A DNA stretch of 64,000 nt. Origin: Sandaracinus amylolyticus. Its GTDB lineage: Bacteria > Myxococcota_A > Polyangia > Polyangiales > Sandaracinaceae. Of this stretch, positions 1 through 10,273 are shown in pieces; position 1 is the first letter of the stretch, and every line of letters begins with the position of its first letter. Position numbers and translations under genes: made by a program. The notes below the pieces were generated by a model. That model was not told the origin of the DNA and made no database searches. It saw only the letters and a program-made list of their open reading frames with translations. Location of the stretch: NCBI RefSeq assembly GCF_021631985.1, contig NZ_CP070225.1, positions 2,232,001-2,296,000 on the forward strand. The letters run 5' to 3'.

Positions 1-84
1 GATCGAGACGAGCGCGCGCAGCGAGCGCTGATCGTGCTTGCGGGTTTTCCGTTTGCGGCTAACCTCCGCCCTCCGACTCACCGG

Positions 85-159
85 CGGGGCGTGGCGCAGC
101 CTGGTTAGCGCACCAGACTGGGGGTCTGGGGGTCGTGGGTTCGAATCCCGCCGCCCCGA
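85..159 (+). tRNA. tRNA-Pro (anticodon GGG)
   Basis: A full cloverleaf can be folded. The 7-bp acceptor stem pairs 85-91 with 152-158, and the discriminator is A159. The anticodon stem is 113-117 with 125-129, and its loop places GGG at 120-122, which reads proline CCC/CCU codons. The T arm is 135-151 with loop TTCGAAT. The 3' CCA is not encoded, so it must be added enzymatically. A hairpin follows 17 bases downstream. Confidence 0.97.
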
Positions 160-176
160 GTCGAAGTCGGAGTCAG

Positions 177-214
177 AGGCCGCGGAGCAGATGCTCTGCG
201 GCCTTCGTCTTTCC
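177..214 (+). terminator. Intrinsic terminator after tRNA-Pro
   Basis: A 13-bp stem pairs 177-189 with 192-204 with only a 2-base loop and one G-T wobble. It is followed by a pyrimidine-rich tail at 205-214. It lies directly behind the tRNA and ahead of the next gene, so it probably ends the tRNA transcript. Confidence 0.75.
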
Positions 215-304
215 GTCCCCCCGACTCGCTGGTGACGGATCCTCGAGGGGGACGTCCAAGTCCGAGGTGGGGCCGCGCGCATCGCGGCTCGAAGGAGCTT
301 GGAC

Positions 305-1111
305 TTGCTTCGACCTTGTTTGTTGCTCGTATCGCTGCTCGCGCTCGCGGGCTGCGACGGATCTTCCGCGACCACCACCGACGAGGACGCCTCGACACCG
401 CGCGCCGATGCCGGCAGCGACGCGGCGACACCCGGCACCGACTCCGGCGTTCCTCGCGATGCCGCGCCCGACGCACCCGCGTCGCAGCCCGCGATCGTCG
501 CGACCACCCTCGGCACGCTCGAGACCGACGCGATCACCGCGCTCCCTTACGGCACCCGCGGCGCCGCGCTGCTCGACGCGCTCACGCTCTCGACCGGCGC
601 GTCGGCATCCCTCGAGGACGCAGAGGGAGGTGCGCTCGATCCCACGTCGTTCCTCGACGACGACGCGCGTGTGATCGTCACCGCGGGCGACGACGAGCGC
701 GCGTACCCGATCGAGATGGAGACGCTCGAGAACACGACCGTGCTCGTCGTCCCCGGCGAGACCACGCCGCGCCGGCTCGACACGCGCTACTTCGTCAACG
801 GCGGCGCCGAGTGGATCGTCCTCGATCGCGACTCGGACACGCACTTCTGCATGCCGAGCGACATTGCCTCGGGCACCTACGGCCCGGCTGACGGCGAGGC
901 GACGTTCGTGTGTCTCGAGGTGATGGGCCTCGACGGGCTCGGCATGCTCGGGGCCGCGACGAACGACGACGACTTCACCGTGGAGCTCGAGGTGAGCGCG
1001 ACCGCGATCCGCGGCCACTTCCACGGCGAGCTCGCGGCGCGCGGGGAAGGCGAGCCGGTCGAGATCGTCGGCTGGATGGGCTCGGATCGCGTCGACAGCG
1101 GCGGCTGGTGA
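305..1111 (+). CDS. Asp/Ala-rich lipoprotein of unknown function
   Basis: The product is about 268 residues. It starts with a short signal peptide ending in the lipobox LALAGC, so it should be lipidated and exported. An Asp/Thr/Ala-rich linker of about 40 residues follows, a common tether in myxobacterial surface lipoproteins, then a globular domain with no motif I recognise. The start is a TTG at 305, because AAGGAG at 292-297 lies 7 bases upstream of it. The in-frame TTG at 299 would leave only one base of spacing. A strong terminator follows the stop, so the gene appears to be monocistronic. Confidence 0.75.
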   Translation: MLRPCLLLVSLLALAGCDGSSATTTDEDASTPRADAGSDAATPGTDSGVPRDAAPDAPASQPAIVATTLGTLETDAITALPYGTRGAALLDALTLSTGASASLEDAEGGALDPTSFLDDDARVIVTAGDDERAYPIEMETLENTTVLVVPGETTPRRLDTRYFVNGGAEWIVLDRDSDTHFCMPSDIASGTYGPADGEATFVCLEVMGLDGLGMLGAATNDDDFTVELEVSATAIRGHFHGELAARGEGEPVEIVGWMGSDRVDSGGW

Positions 1112-1116
1112 CGAGC

Positions 1117-1157
1117 GCGGCGCGCGGCGCTGGTGGCCGCGCGCCGCCTCGCTTTTT
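1117..1157 (+). terminator. Strong intrinsic terminator
   Basis: A 12-bp all-G/C stem pairs 1117-1128 with 1136-1147 around a 7-base loop and is followed by TTTTT at 1153-1157. It lies 5 bases after the lipoprotein stop, isolating that gene from surE. Confidence 0.85.
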
Positions 1158-1199
1158 CGGCGGCATCGCGGCGCGGGCTGACGCAGACTCGCCCCCGAG

Positions 1200-1988
1200 A
1201 TGAGCTCCGTGCGCCCGCTGATCCTGCAGTCGAACGACGACGGCGTGTACGCCCCCGGCCTGCGCCTCCTGCGCCAGGCGCTGCTCGAGATCGCCGACGT
1301 CATCACCGTCGCGCCGCTCTTCGAGCAGAGCGCGAACAGCCACTCGCTCACCCTCGCGCGCCCGCTGCGTCATCGCGAAGTCGACGGCCTGCACGCGATC
1401 GACGGCACGCCCGCGGACTGCATCTACGTCGCGCTCTTCGAGCAGCGATTCCTGCCGCGCTGGCCCGACCTCGTCGTGAGCGGGATCAACCACGGCTACA
1501 ACCTCGGCACCGACACGTTCTACTCGGGCACCGTCGCCGCGGCGCGCGAGGGTGCGCTGCGCGGTGTGCCCGCGATCGCGTTCTCGCAAGGGCAGGGCGG
1601 CTCGATGGAGACGTCGGCGAAGGCGGCGGCCGAGCTGGCGCGTCGCTTCCTCGCCTCGCCGCGCGATCCCAAGGGCCCGACGCCGCTGCTCAACGTGAAC
1701 TTCCCGGCGGGGCGCAACGAGCACGCGGGCGTGCGCGCGACGTGCCTCGGCCGGCGCCTCTACGACGACGTCGTCGTCATGCGCCACGATCCGCGCGGCC
1801 ACGAGTACTTCTGGATCGGCGGCCCCAACGCGCGCCACGAAGAGGTCGCGGGCTCGGACACCGAGGCCGTCGACGCCGGCTTCGTCTCGGTGACGCCGCT
1901 GCGCCTCGATGCGACGCTCCCCGATCACTTCGGCCTCGCCGCGTTCATCGCGGGCGAGGGCGAGCTCCCGCCCACGGAGGAACGCTGA
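1200..1988 (+). CDS. surE: 5'/3'-nucleotidase SurE
   Basis: SurE is a metal-dependent nucleoside monophosphate phosphatase associated with stationary-phase survival. The 262-residue product matches the family from end to end. It has the N-terminal metal motif SNDDG (residues 11-15), a Ser/Asn segment QSANSHSLT near residue 45, SGINHGYN near residue 97 and YSGTVAAAREG just after. The ATG at 1200 places the NDDG motif at the usual distance from the start. The stop TGA shares its last base with the ATG of apt, so the two are translationally coupled in a small nucleotide-metabolism operon. Confidence 0.95.
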   Translation: MSSVRPLILQSNDDGVYAPGLRLLRQALLEIADVITVAPLFEQSANSHSLTLARPLRHREVDGLHAIDGTPADCIYVALFEQRFLPRWPDLVVSGINHGYNLGTDTFYSGTVAAAREGALRGVPAIAFSQGQGGSMETSAKAAAELARRFLASPRDPKGPTPLLNVNFPAGRNEHAGVRATCLGRRLYDDVVVMRHDPRGHEYFWIGGPNARHEEVAGSDTEAVDAGFVSVTPLRLDATLPDHFGLAAFIAGEGELPPTEER

Positions 1989-2515
1989 TGGATCCCCGCG
2001 TCGACCTGATCCGCTCGCGCATCCGCGACGTCGCCGACTTCCCGAAGCCCGGGATCCTCTTCCGCGACATCACGCCGCTGCTCTCGGACGGCATCGCGTT
2101 CCGCACCGCGATCGATCTGCTCGCGGAGCAGGCGCGCCCACTCGCGCCCGAGGTGATCGTCGGCATCGAGTCGCGCGGCTTCCTCTTCGGCGCGCCGCTC
2201 GCGACCGCGCTCGGCATCGGCTTCGTCCCGGTGCGCAAGCCGGGCAAGCTCCCGCACGCGACGACGCGCGAGGAGTACGATCTCGAGTACGGCACCGACG
2301 CGGTCGAGATGCACACCGACGCGCTCTCGCACGGCACGCGCGTGCTCGTCGTCGACGACGTGATCGCGACCGGCGGCACCGCGCGCGCGACGTGCAAGCT
2401 CGTGAAGCGCCTCGGCGGCGAGCTCGTGGGCGCGGCGTTCCTGATCGAGCTCACGTTCCTCGACGGCGGCGCGAAGCTCGCGCCGATCCCGACGATCGCG
2501 CTCTTGCGCTACTAG
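1988..2515 (+). CDS. apt: Adenine phosphoribosyltransferase
   Basis: This enzyme salvages adenine to AMP using PRPP. The 175-residue length fits the family. Near the N terminus is the characteristic FPKPGILFRDITPLL. The PRPP-binding loop VDDVIATGGTARAT is near residues 120-133. The ATG overlaps the surE stop by one base, which supports co-transcription with the nucleotidase and suggests a purine turnover pair. The TAG stop lies inside the tetranucleotide CTAG at 2512-2515, which also supplies the stop codon of the opposing gene, so there is no room for a terminator between them. Confidence 0.96.
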   Translation: MDPRVDLIRSRIRDVADFPKPGILFRDITPLLSDGIAFRTAIDLLAEQARPLAPEVIVGIESRGFLFGAPLATALGIGFVPVRKPGKLPHATTREEYDLEYGTDAVEMHTDALSHGTRVLVVDDVIATGGTARATCKLVKRLGGELVGAAFLIELTFLDGGAKLAPIPTIALLRY

Positions 2516-3570
2516 TCGCCGAGCCCGCCGACGATCGGATCCACGCCCTCGACGCCGCTGCCGAGGTACATCGAGCCCGCGGTGAGATCGACGTGGTAGT
2601 GGTTGCGGTGCGCGTCGTTGTAGTTGGGCGTCAGCACGATCTGGAAGATGCGCTCCGACCACAGCGCGCACGCGATCTCCTTGAGCACGCGGTCGGGCTC
2701 GGACGACGACACCATCGGACAGGTGTCGGCGCGGCGCGTGATCACGAAGTCGTCCTCGGTGCTGTACGTCGCGTCGGAGTCGGCGAGGCCGAACGCGTGG
2801 AGATCGATCGCGCGCGCGTACGCGTGCTGGCTCGGCGTGCACGTGCCGCTGTCGGGATCGCCGCCGCCGATGCAGCGATAGTTGTAGATGCCGAGGTGGA
2901 TCACCTCGTCGATCCCGTAGGTCGAGATCAGCTCCGACAAGCGCACGAGGCGCGGCGCGAGCTCGCAGTCCATCGACATCGCGGTCGGCATCGACTGCGA
3001 CGCGGATCGATAACGGACGCCCGCGATCTCCGGCTGCACGCGCACCGGATCGGCGACGCCGCGCAGTGACGCGATGGGCTCCCACTCGAGCCCGAGCGCA
3101 TCGAGCATCGCGTGGCAGCTCTCGTCGGCGGGCGCGGCGATCTCGATCGTGATCTCGTCGCGCACCAGCTCCGCACCGCTCGCATCACGACCGCTCGCGG
3201 TGAGCAGCCGCGCGCCGTCGGCGGCGAACGACGCGAACGCGCTGAGCATCGGTGGGCGCAGGGTCGCGAGCTCGGTGCTCCCGTCGGCGATCAGCACTAC
3301 GTGATCGACGCCCTCGGCGCGCACCACGAGCTCGACGCGCGCGACCCACGACTCGTCCTCGATCGTGTCGCGCACGATGCGCGCGCCGTCCGCCGGCGAC
3401 TCGAACGCCACGAGCGGCGTGACCGGCGCGGCGTCGATCGCTGGGTCCGCGTCGAGCGGGATCGATGCGTCGGCGATGCCGCCGTCGCGCGACGGCTCGT
3501 CACCCGAGACCTCACCGCCGCACCCACTCAGCAGCGCACAGAGCGCCGCGACCCCCACCATCCCGCGCAT
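2512..3570 (-). CDS. Extensin-like C-terminal domain lipoprotein
   Basis: The 352-residue product starts at the ATG at 3570, preceded by a purine-rich GAGAGG. A signal peptide with lipobox LLSGC is followed by an Asp/Ser/Ala-rich linker of about 30 residues and a beta-rich middle segment. The C-terminal 190 residues resemble the extensin-like catalytic domain, which I recall as related to metallopeptidases of the LAS fold. Possible metal ligands sit in SQHAYARAIDLHAF and in HRNHYHVDLT near the end. A murein-active role is likely but inferred. A 42-bp repeat array lies in the divergent upstream region. Confidence 0.78.
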   Translation of the reverse strand: MRGMVGVAALCALLSGCGGEVSGDEPSRDGGIADASIPLDADPAIDAAPVTPLVAFESPADGARIVRDTIEDESWVARVELVVRAEGVDHVVLIADGSTELATLRPPMLSAFASFAADGARLLTASGRDASGAELVRDEITIEIAAPADESCHAMLDALGLEWEPIASLRGVADPVRVQPEIAGVRYRSASQSMPTAMSMDCELAPRLVRLSELISTYGIDEVIHLGIYNYRCIGGGDPDSGTCTPSQHAYARAIDLHAFGLADSDATYSTEDDFVITRRADTCPMVSSSEPDRVLKEIACALWSERIFQIVLTPNYNDAHRNHYHVDLTAGSMYLGSGVEGVDPIVGGLGD

Positions 3571-3637
3571 GGCCCGGACCTCTCGGCACGCCCCACTCGC
3601 CCACGAAATCGAGGCTCGAGCGTACCACGCGGTCCAG

Positions 3638-3930
3638 ACATCGATCGTCGGGTGTCCGCGACGGCCCGCGGCGATCTCGAGCCGGTCCTCGCCCGTCGGC
3701 GACGCCACCGGTCGATTCTGAAATCGATCGTCGGGTGTCCGCGACGCCACCGGTCGATCTCGAAATCGATCGTCGGGTGCCAGCGACGCCACCGATCGAT
3801 CTCGAAATCGATCGTCGGGTGTCAGCGACCCCGGAGGTCGATTTTGAAATCGATCGTTGGGTGTCAGCGACCCCGAAGTCGATTCTAAAATCGATCGTTG
3901 GGTGTCAGCGACCCCATTTGTCGAATTCGA
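3638..3930. repeat. 42-bp palindromic tandem array (array A)
   Basis: Five well-conserved copies of a 41-42-bp unit have their AAATCGATCG cores at about 3721, 3763, 3805, 3847 and 3888. A degenerate copy starts at 3638. Each unit has an imperfect palindrome with arms TCGAT and ATCGA around an AT-richer centre, followed by a GGGTGTCAGCGAC-type segment. Because 42 is divisible by three, several frames stay open through the array, but the implied peptides have no start signals. The array fills most of the 415-bp gap between two divergent genes, so a regulatory or structural role is more plausible than coding. Confidence 0.85.
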
Positions 3931-3985
3931 GCGGCCGCGTGTCCCGTCCACGCCTCGCGCGGCCTACGAAGCTCGGAGGACGACG

Positions 3986-4594
3986 ATGACCGAGCCCACG
4001 ACGCTCCGCGCCCGCTTCGCCGCTCGCGCCCACGACCTGCTGCGCATCTTCGCGCCGACCGCTGCCGTCACGCTTGCGGCAGGGCTCGCGTGCGCCGCGT
4101 GCTGCGCGTTGCCGCTCCTGTTCGCCGGTTCCGCCGCTGCCGGCGTGCTCGCGATCATCGAGCCGCACGTCGCGTGGGTCGGTCTGCTCGCCGTGGGCGT
4201 GGTGATCGCTGCGCGCGCTCGCGGTCGCGAGGACGCATCGTGCGCGACCTCGTGTCCGGTCGACCGCTCGTGTGGCTGCACGCTCTCGGACGGTGCGCTC
4301 GAGGCGCGGATGGACGAGCTGCGCGCGCTCTTCGACGACGAGCTGGTGCGGGTCGAGCGTCGCAGCGCGGGGGAGCTCGTGTGGCGCTTCCGTGGTGGCC
4401 ACGAGCGCGTCGCGGCGCTCGCGGCACGCGAGCGCGAGTGCTGTGCGTTCCTCGACATGCACGTCGCTGCGATCGACGGCGAGGTGCACTGGATCCTGCG
4501 TGGCTCCGCGCCCGCGCTCGACGTGTTCGAGTCGCTGCCGTCGGGTGATCGTGACGCGGCCGTGCGCGCGCTCCGGAGGGCGAGCGCCGGGTGA
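3986..4594 (+). CDS. Cys-rich membrane protein, MerC/MerT-like N terminus
   Basis: The product is 202 residues. GGAGGA sits 5 bases before the ATG. Two hydrophobic segments cover roughly residues 25-75. The first holds a vicinal Cys pair in CAACCALPLLF, reminiscent of metal-transport proteins such as MerC or MerT. A Cys cluster follows (DASCATSCPVDRSCGC), then a soluble domain ending near RERECCAFLD with another vicinal pair. I cannot assign a substrate; thiol or metal sensing or transport is an inference. It overlaps the ECF sigma gene by 4 bases (GTGA), so the pair is co-translated. Confidence 0.72.
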   Translation: MTEPTTLRARFAARAHDLLRIFAPTAAVTLAAGLACAACCALPLLFAGSAAAGVLAIIEPHVAWVGLLAVGVVIAARARGREDASCATSCPVDRSCGCTLSDGALEARMDELRALFDDELVRVERRSAGELVWRFRGGHERVAALAARERECCAFLDMHVAAIDGEVHWILRGSAPALDVFESLPSGDRDAAVRALRRASAG

Positions 4595-5104
4595 CACGCG
4601 AAGAGCGAGCGACGATCCACGCGCTGACCGTGCGCTTCGCGGACGGCGATCGGGCGGCATTCGATCCGCTCTTCGCCGCGCTGTGGCCGGTCGTGCGCGC
4701 CTACGTCGCGCGCTCGTTGCCCGCGGCCGACGCCGAGGACGTGGCCCAGGAGGCGATCGTGAAGGTGTTCGCGCGCATCGCCGACTTCGACGTCACGCGC
4801 GACGCGGCGGCGTGGGCCCTCACGATCGCGAGCTTCGAGGTGATGACGTCGCGACGGCGCGCGATGCGACGTCGCGAGACCGCGGCCGAGCTCGACGGGC
4901 TCGAGGCCTCGATGCGCTCGCCCGAGGATCTCACCGGTGCGCGCGAGATGCTCGCGCACCTCGAGGCGTTCCTCGGCGCGATGTCGGATCGCGATCGCGC
5001 GGCGATCCACGCCGAGCTCGAGGGCGAGCAGGCGGTCGGCGAGGGCGCGCGCAAGCGCCGGTGGCGCGCGTTCGATCGCCTGCGGCGGATGTGGAGGGCG
5101 AGCC

Positions 5105-5112
<8 letters not shown>
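4591..5112 (+). CDS. ECF-type RNA polymerase sigma factor
   Basis: The 173-residue protein has a region 2-like segment near residues 20-65 (AEDVAQEAIVKVFARI) and a degenerate region 4-like C terminus (LGAMSDRDRAAIHAELEGE). The helix-turn-helix part looks short and diverged, so it belongs to an atypical ECF group. The GTG start at 4591 overlaps the previous stop, and the stop lies inside the next gene. It would redirect RNA polymerase in response to a signal carried by the membrane neighbours. No promoter was recognised. Confidence 0.8.
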
Positions 5113-7167
<2,055 letters not shown>

Positions 7168-7177
7168 GCTCGTGAGG

Positions 7178-7198
7178 CGGGGGGCTGCGCGCCCCCCG
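7178..7198 (+). terminator. G/C hairpin after eno
   Basis: An 8-bp stem of almost pure G and C closes a 5-base loop (TGCGC) 10 bases after the eno stop. There is no T-run, so termination strength is uncertain. Its place between convergent genes favours a terminator role. Confidence 0.5.
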
Positions 7199-7301
7199 TC
7201 GCTCCGCGAGCGCGCGCGTGATCCGAAGCCGGCCGCGAGCACGAGCAAGGGGGCGTAGGGGCCCCCGCGCAGCGCCGCCGAAGGCGGCGGCCGGGGCTCG
7301 A

Positions 7302-7320
7302 AAGGGGGCGGAGCCCCCTT
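7302..7320 (-). terminator. Hairpin between eno and the opposing gene
   Basis: A perfect 8-bp stem AAGGGGGC/GCCCCCTT with a 3-base loop sits 6 bases beyond the stop of the minus-strand gene at 7327. A second short hairpin (GCCGCC/GGCGGC) is nearby. In both orientations it could end transcripts of the convergent pair. Confidence 0.5.
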
Positions 7321-7326
7321 GGGAAA

Positions 7327-8022
7327 TCAGCGCACCGACTGACGCGAGCGGATCAGATCGAGCACCGGGTCGATCCCCTCGCGCCGGTCGAGCGGGGTCG
7401 CGGGGATCGATCGCGCGATCATCGCCCTCAGCACCGCGCCGCCGTACGGCAGATCGGCGCCCCAGATCGCGCGCACGGTCGTCGCCGGCAGCTTCTCGAG
7501 GAAGAGCGCCAATCGCTCGGGCTCGATCGGCGCGAAGTCCGCGCTGTCGACGAGCACCATCTGCGGCGCGGCGACGCGGAGCTGCTCGTCCATGCGCTCG
7601 ATGCTGGGTGCCGGGACCGGGATGACGCGCGCCGCGCCGAGCGCGGCCTGCAGCTTCGACGCGAACGCGTGGCCCGCGGACACGACGATCACGATCACCG
7701 GGCGCGAGTCGACGAAGACCTCGCGCGTCACGTCGGCGCCGCGGGGCACCGCGCCCGGTCCGCTCGGAGTGACCGCGCCGATCATCGCGAGCACGTCGTC
7801 GATCACCGGATGCGCGTCCGCGCCCATGCGGCGCGCGAGCGCGCCGCGCAGCGGGCCTTGCACGAACTCGCTCGCCGCGGCCCCGCCTTGGGCGAGGTCT
7901 CCGCCGACCGCCTCGAGCGCTTCGAAGATCGCGCTGGAGACCATCGATGGCGCGACCAGGGCTTCGAGCGACTCGCGGATGATCCGGAGCTCGGGACGCT
8001 CGGGCTTCATCTGTCCGTTCAC
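7327..8022 (-). CDS. Protein with a receiver-like C-terminal domain, unknown function
   Basis: The product is about 231 residues from a GTG at 8022; an ATG at 8010 is an alternative. The first 100 residues are predicted helical and unrecognised. The C-terminal 120 residues read like a response-regulator receiver fold: a beta strand PVIVIVVSAG, an Asp at the phosphoacceptor place in PQMVLVDSADF, then alternating helices and strands. The paired N-terminal acidic residues and the conserved Lys of true receivers are not visible, so it may be a pseudo-receiver. The stop of this gene faces eno. Confidence 0.6.
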   Translation of the reverse strand: MNGQMKPERPELRIIRESLEALVAPSMVSSAIFEALEAVGGDLAQGGAAASEFVQGPLRGALARRMGADAHPVIDDVLAMIGAVTPSGPGAVPRGADVTREVFVDSRPVIVIVVSAGHAFASKLQAALGAARVIPVPAPSIERMDEQLRVAAPQMVLVDSADFAPIEPERLALFLEKLPATTVRAIWGADLPYGGAVLRAMIARSIPATPLDRREGIDPVLDLIRSRQSVR

Positions 8023-8047
8023 GGTATCACGCCGGGTCGGGGTTCGC

Positions 8048-9418
8048 TCAAGGATTCGCCGACACGCGATCGAGGAATCCCTCGTCGTACTGACACGCGC
8101 GGAAGCTCTCGTGGTTGAGCGCGCGACGCAGCAGCCTGAGGTTCGTCACCAGCGGCGCGATGCGCGTCTCCGCGATGACGCGATCGAGCACCAGCACCGC
8201 CTCGTGGCGCGTCGGCGCGTAGGTCGTGACCGTCGCCACGACCGGGTCGTGATCGTGCTGCACGCGCGAGCGCGGCTGGATGCCGGTCTCGATGCGCACC
8301 TTGCCTGCCGGCGCGGGCGGCCAGCGCACGTCGTCGGCGCGGCCGGGGAAGGGACGACCATCACGGGGATCGGTCGCGGCCTCGATGCGCGCCTGCACCG
8401 CGTGCCCGGTCGGCGCGACGCGCGGCACCTCGGGCGGCATCGGCTCGCCGCTCGCGAGGCGGACCTGCACCTCGACGAGATCGATGTTCGCGCACGCCTC
8501 GATCACTGCGTGCTCGGGCTGGAGCAGCGGGTGGAAGCCGAGGAAGTAGAAGCTGCCGCGCGCGTCGATGAGGAAGTGCGCGCTGCCCACGCCGCGGAAC
8601 CGGAGATAGAGCGCGAGATCGATCGCGGCCGCGCCGATCGCGCTGCGCACCGCCGCGCCCTGGCGCAGGGCGTCGATCGCGGGCGCGGGCGACTCGGCGA
8701 GCACGCGCCGGTGATCCTTGCGCACGCTGACCTCGCGATCGCCGATCACGACGCAGTTGCCCTGGCCGTCGCCGACGAGCTGCACCTCGACGTGGCGCGG
8801 TCGATCGACGTGGCGCTCGACGTAGCAGGCCGCGCCCTCCCACTCGATGCCGCCGATCGCGCGCTCGAGGTCGTCGGCCGACTCGAGCGTCGGCAGCACG
8901 GTGGGCTCGCCGAGGCCGAACGCGGGCTTGATCACGAGCGGATAGCCGATCGCCTCGACGTCCTCGCGCAGCTCGCTCGGCTCGCGGATCGGGCGCTCGC
9001 TGCCGGGCAGGATGCGCAGCCCCGCGTCGAACGCGGCGTGACGGATCGAGAAGCGATCGCGATAGAGCACGAGCTCCTCGGGGGAAGGCCCGACGAACGC
9101 GATGCCCGCGGCCTCGCACGCGCGCGCCAGCGTCGGATCGTCGTCGAGCAGGCCGTACCCGGGGTGCAGCGCGGAGCACCCGGTCGCGCGCGCCGCGCCG
9201 ATCAGCGCCGCGACGTTCGCGTACGAGTCGCGCACCGGCACCGCGCCGTTCGTGCGTGGCGGGCCGACGCGCACTGCTTCGTCGCACGCCTGCGCGTGGA
9301 CGCTGTCCTCTTCGCCGTCGGTGTGGACCGTGACCGTGTCCGCGCCGATGCGCCGGCAGGTCCGCGCGACGCGCGCTGCGACCTCGCCTCGGTTGGCCAC
9401 GAGGATCTTCTCGAACAT
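8048..9418 (-). CDS. Biotin carboxylase-like protein lacking catalytic residues (probable pseudoenzyme)
   Basis: The 456-residue product aligns end to end with AccC-type biotin carboxylase: [17 protein letters not shown] at the N terminus, [16 protein letters not shown] and QPEHAVIE. Compared with my recollection of E. coli AccC, key positions differ. K116 is R122 and C230 is V230. Q233 and K238 are both R. The glycine loop is replaced by [10 protein letters not shown]276 is H281, E288 is G294, N290 is H296 and R292 is L298. K164, H236 and the catalytic-loop E303 remain. ATP grasp and Mg binding should be impaired. No biotin carrier or carboxyltransferase gene is nearby. The divergent neighbour is ybeY. 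Confidence 0.85.
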   Translation of the reverse strand: MFEKILVANRGEVAARVARTCRRIGADTVTVHTDGEEDSVHAQACDEAVRVGPPRTNGAVPVRDSYANVAALIGAARATGCSALHPGYGLLDDDPTLARACEAAGIAFVGPSPEELVLYRDRFSIRHAAFDAGLRILPGSERPIREPSELREDVEAIGYPLVIKPAFGLGEPTVLPTLESADDLERAIGGIEWEGAACYVERHVDRPRHVEVQLVGDGQGNCVVIGDREVSVRKDHRRVLAESPAPAIDALRQGAAVRSAIGAAAIDLALYLRFRGVGSAHFLIDARGSFYFLGFHPLLQPEHAVIEACANIDLVEVQVRLASGEPMPPEVPRVAPTGHAVQARIEAATDPRDGRPFPGRADDVRWPPAPAGKVRIETGIQPRSRVQHDHDPVVATVTTYAPTRHEAVLVLDRVIAETRIAPLVTNLRLLRRALNHESFRACQYDEGFLDRVSANP

Positions 9419-9483
9419 GCGCGCGCAGCATACGAGCGCGTCGTCGCGTGCGCGAGCGCGCGCGAGGAGTACGGTGCGCCGCG

Positions 9484-9957
9484 ATGCCGGTGCTGATCTC
9501 GGTCGAAGGTCTGTCGCGTCCCGCGATGCGCGCGAACGACGTGCGCGCGCGCGCCGAGCGGATGCTCGCGGCGATGCGTCTCGCGGATCGCGAGCTCTCG
9601 ATCCTCTTGTGCGACGACGCGACGATCCACGTGCTCAATCGCGACTACCGGCACAAGGACAAGCCGACCGACGTGCTCGCGTTCGCGATGATGGAAGGCG
9701 CGCAGAGCGGGCACGCGCCCGGCGTGCTGGGCGACGTCGTGATCTCGCTCGACACCGCGGCGCGACAGGCGCGCGAGCACGCGCGACCTCTCGAGGCCGA
9801 GGTGACGATGCTGCTCGCGCACGGTCTTCTGCATCTCCTCGGGCTCGATCACCGCGATCGCACCGAGGAAAGGCGCATGACCGCGCGCACCGACCTGCTC
9901 CGAGCCGCCGCGAAGCCGCGCCGGAAGGGGTCTCGCGATCGCTCCGGATCGCCCTGA
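9484..9957 (+). CDS. ybeY: Endoribonuclease YbeY (16S rRNA maturation factor)
   Basis: YbeY is a single-strand endoribonuclease needed for 16S rRNA 3'-end maturation and late 70S quality control. The 157-residue product carries the zinc motif [11 protein letters not shown] (HGxxHLxGxDH) near residue 120 and the upstream core [17 protein letters not shown] near residue 57. The ATG at 9484 gives a normal family length. The C-terminal 20 residues are basic and Ser-rich, beyond the usual domain. It is transcribed away from the carboxylase-like gene across a 65-bp gap. Confidence 0.95.
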   Translation: MPVLISVEGLSRPAMRANDVRARAERMLAAMRLADRELSILLCDDATIHVLNRDYRHKDKPTDVLAFAMMEGAQSGHAPGVLGDVVISLDTAARQAREHARPLEAEVTMLLAHGLLHLLGLDHRDRTEERRMTARTDLLRAAAKPRRKGSRDRSGSP

Positions 9958-9964
9958 ATGGGGG

Positions 9965-9992
9965 CGAATTCGCTCTTGTGATCACGAATTCG
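9965..9992. promoter_or_regulatory. Twin CGAATTCG octamers upstream of the HU gene
   Basis: Two identical 8-bp palindromes CGAATTCG occupy 9965-9972 and 9985-9992, 20 bp start to start, or about two helical turns. They sit in an unusually AT-rich patch of the 316-bp gap before the HU-type gene. The rest of the gap holds a small hairpin (CCGCGC/GCGCGG at 10092-10105) and no ORF with a credible start. A protein-binding role is inferred from spacing and symmetry only. Confidence 0.4.
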
Positions 9993-10273
9993 GTGATTTT
10001 CGGGGGCTCGTCAGCAAATTGCGCTTGTCAGCCTCGAAAATCGGTGGCATCGAAGGGGCCGACGCGCGGAAGCCCAGGAAAAAGGGGGGTTCCGCGCAAG
10101 CGCGGGGAGGTCGATCCCTCGCGAGGTGCACACAATCACTCCGGCTTGATCGCCGTCGACGACGGCGCCCCTGATGTTTGCGGGGAGTTGGGGTGATGTG
10201 GGTGCGACCTCGACGGGGAAGGGGTCGGTCCGTCCCGCGATCGGGAAAACCGGTTCCACAGGAGGAAGAGACC

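Noticed and set aside
3638-3930. Coding region with 14-residue peptide repeats
   Set aside because: Open frames result from the 42-bp period being divisible by three. No ribosome site precedes any start, frames stay open on both strands, and the content differs from flanking genes.
9958-10273. Small ORFs in the gap before the HU gene
   Set aside because: Two short minus-strand ORFs overlap the region, but they lack ribosome sites and similarity, and the patch is AT-rich and looks regulatory.
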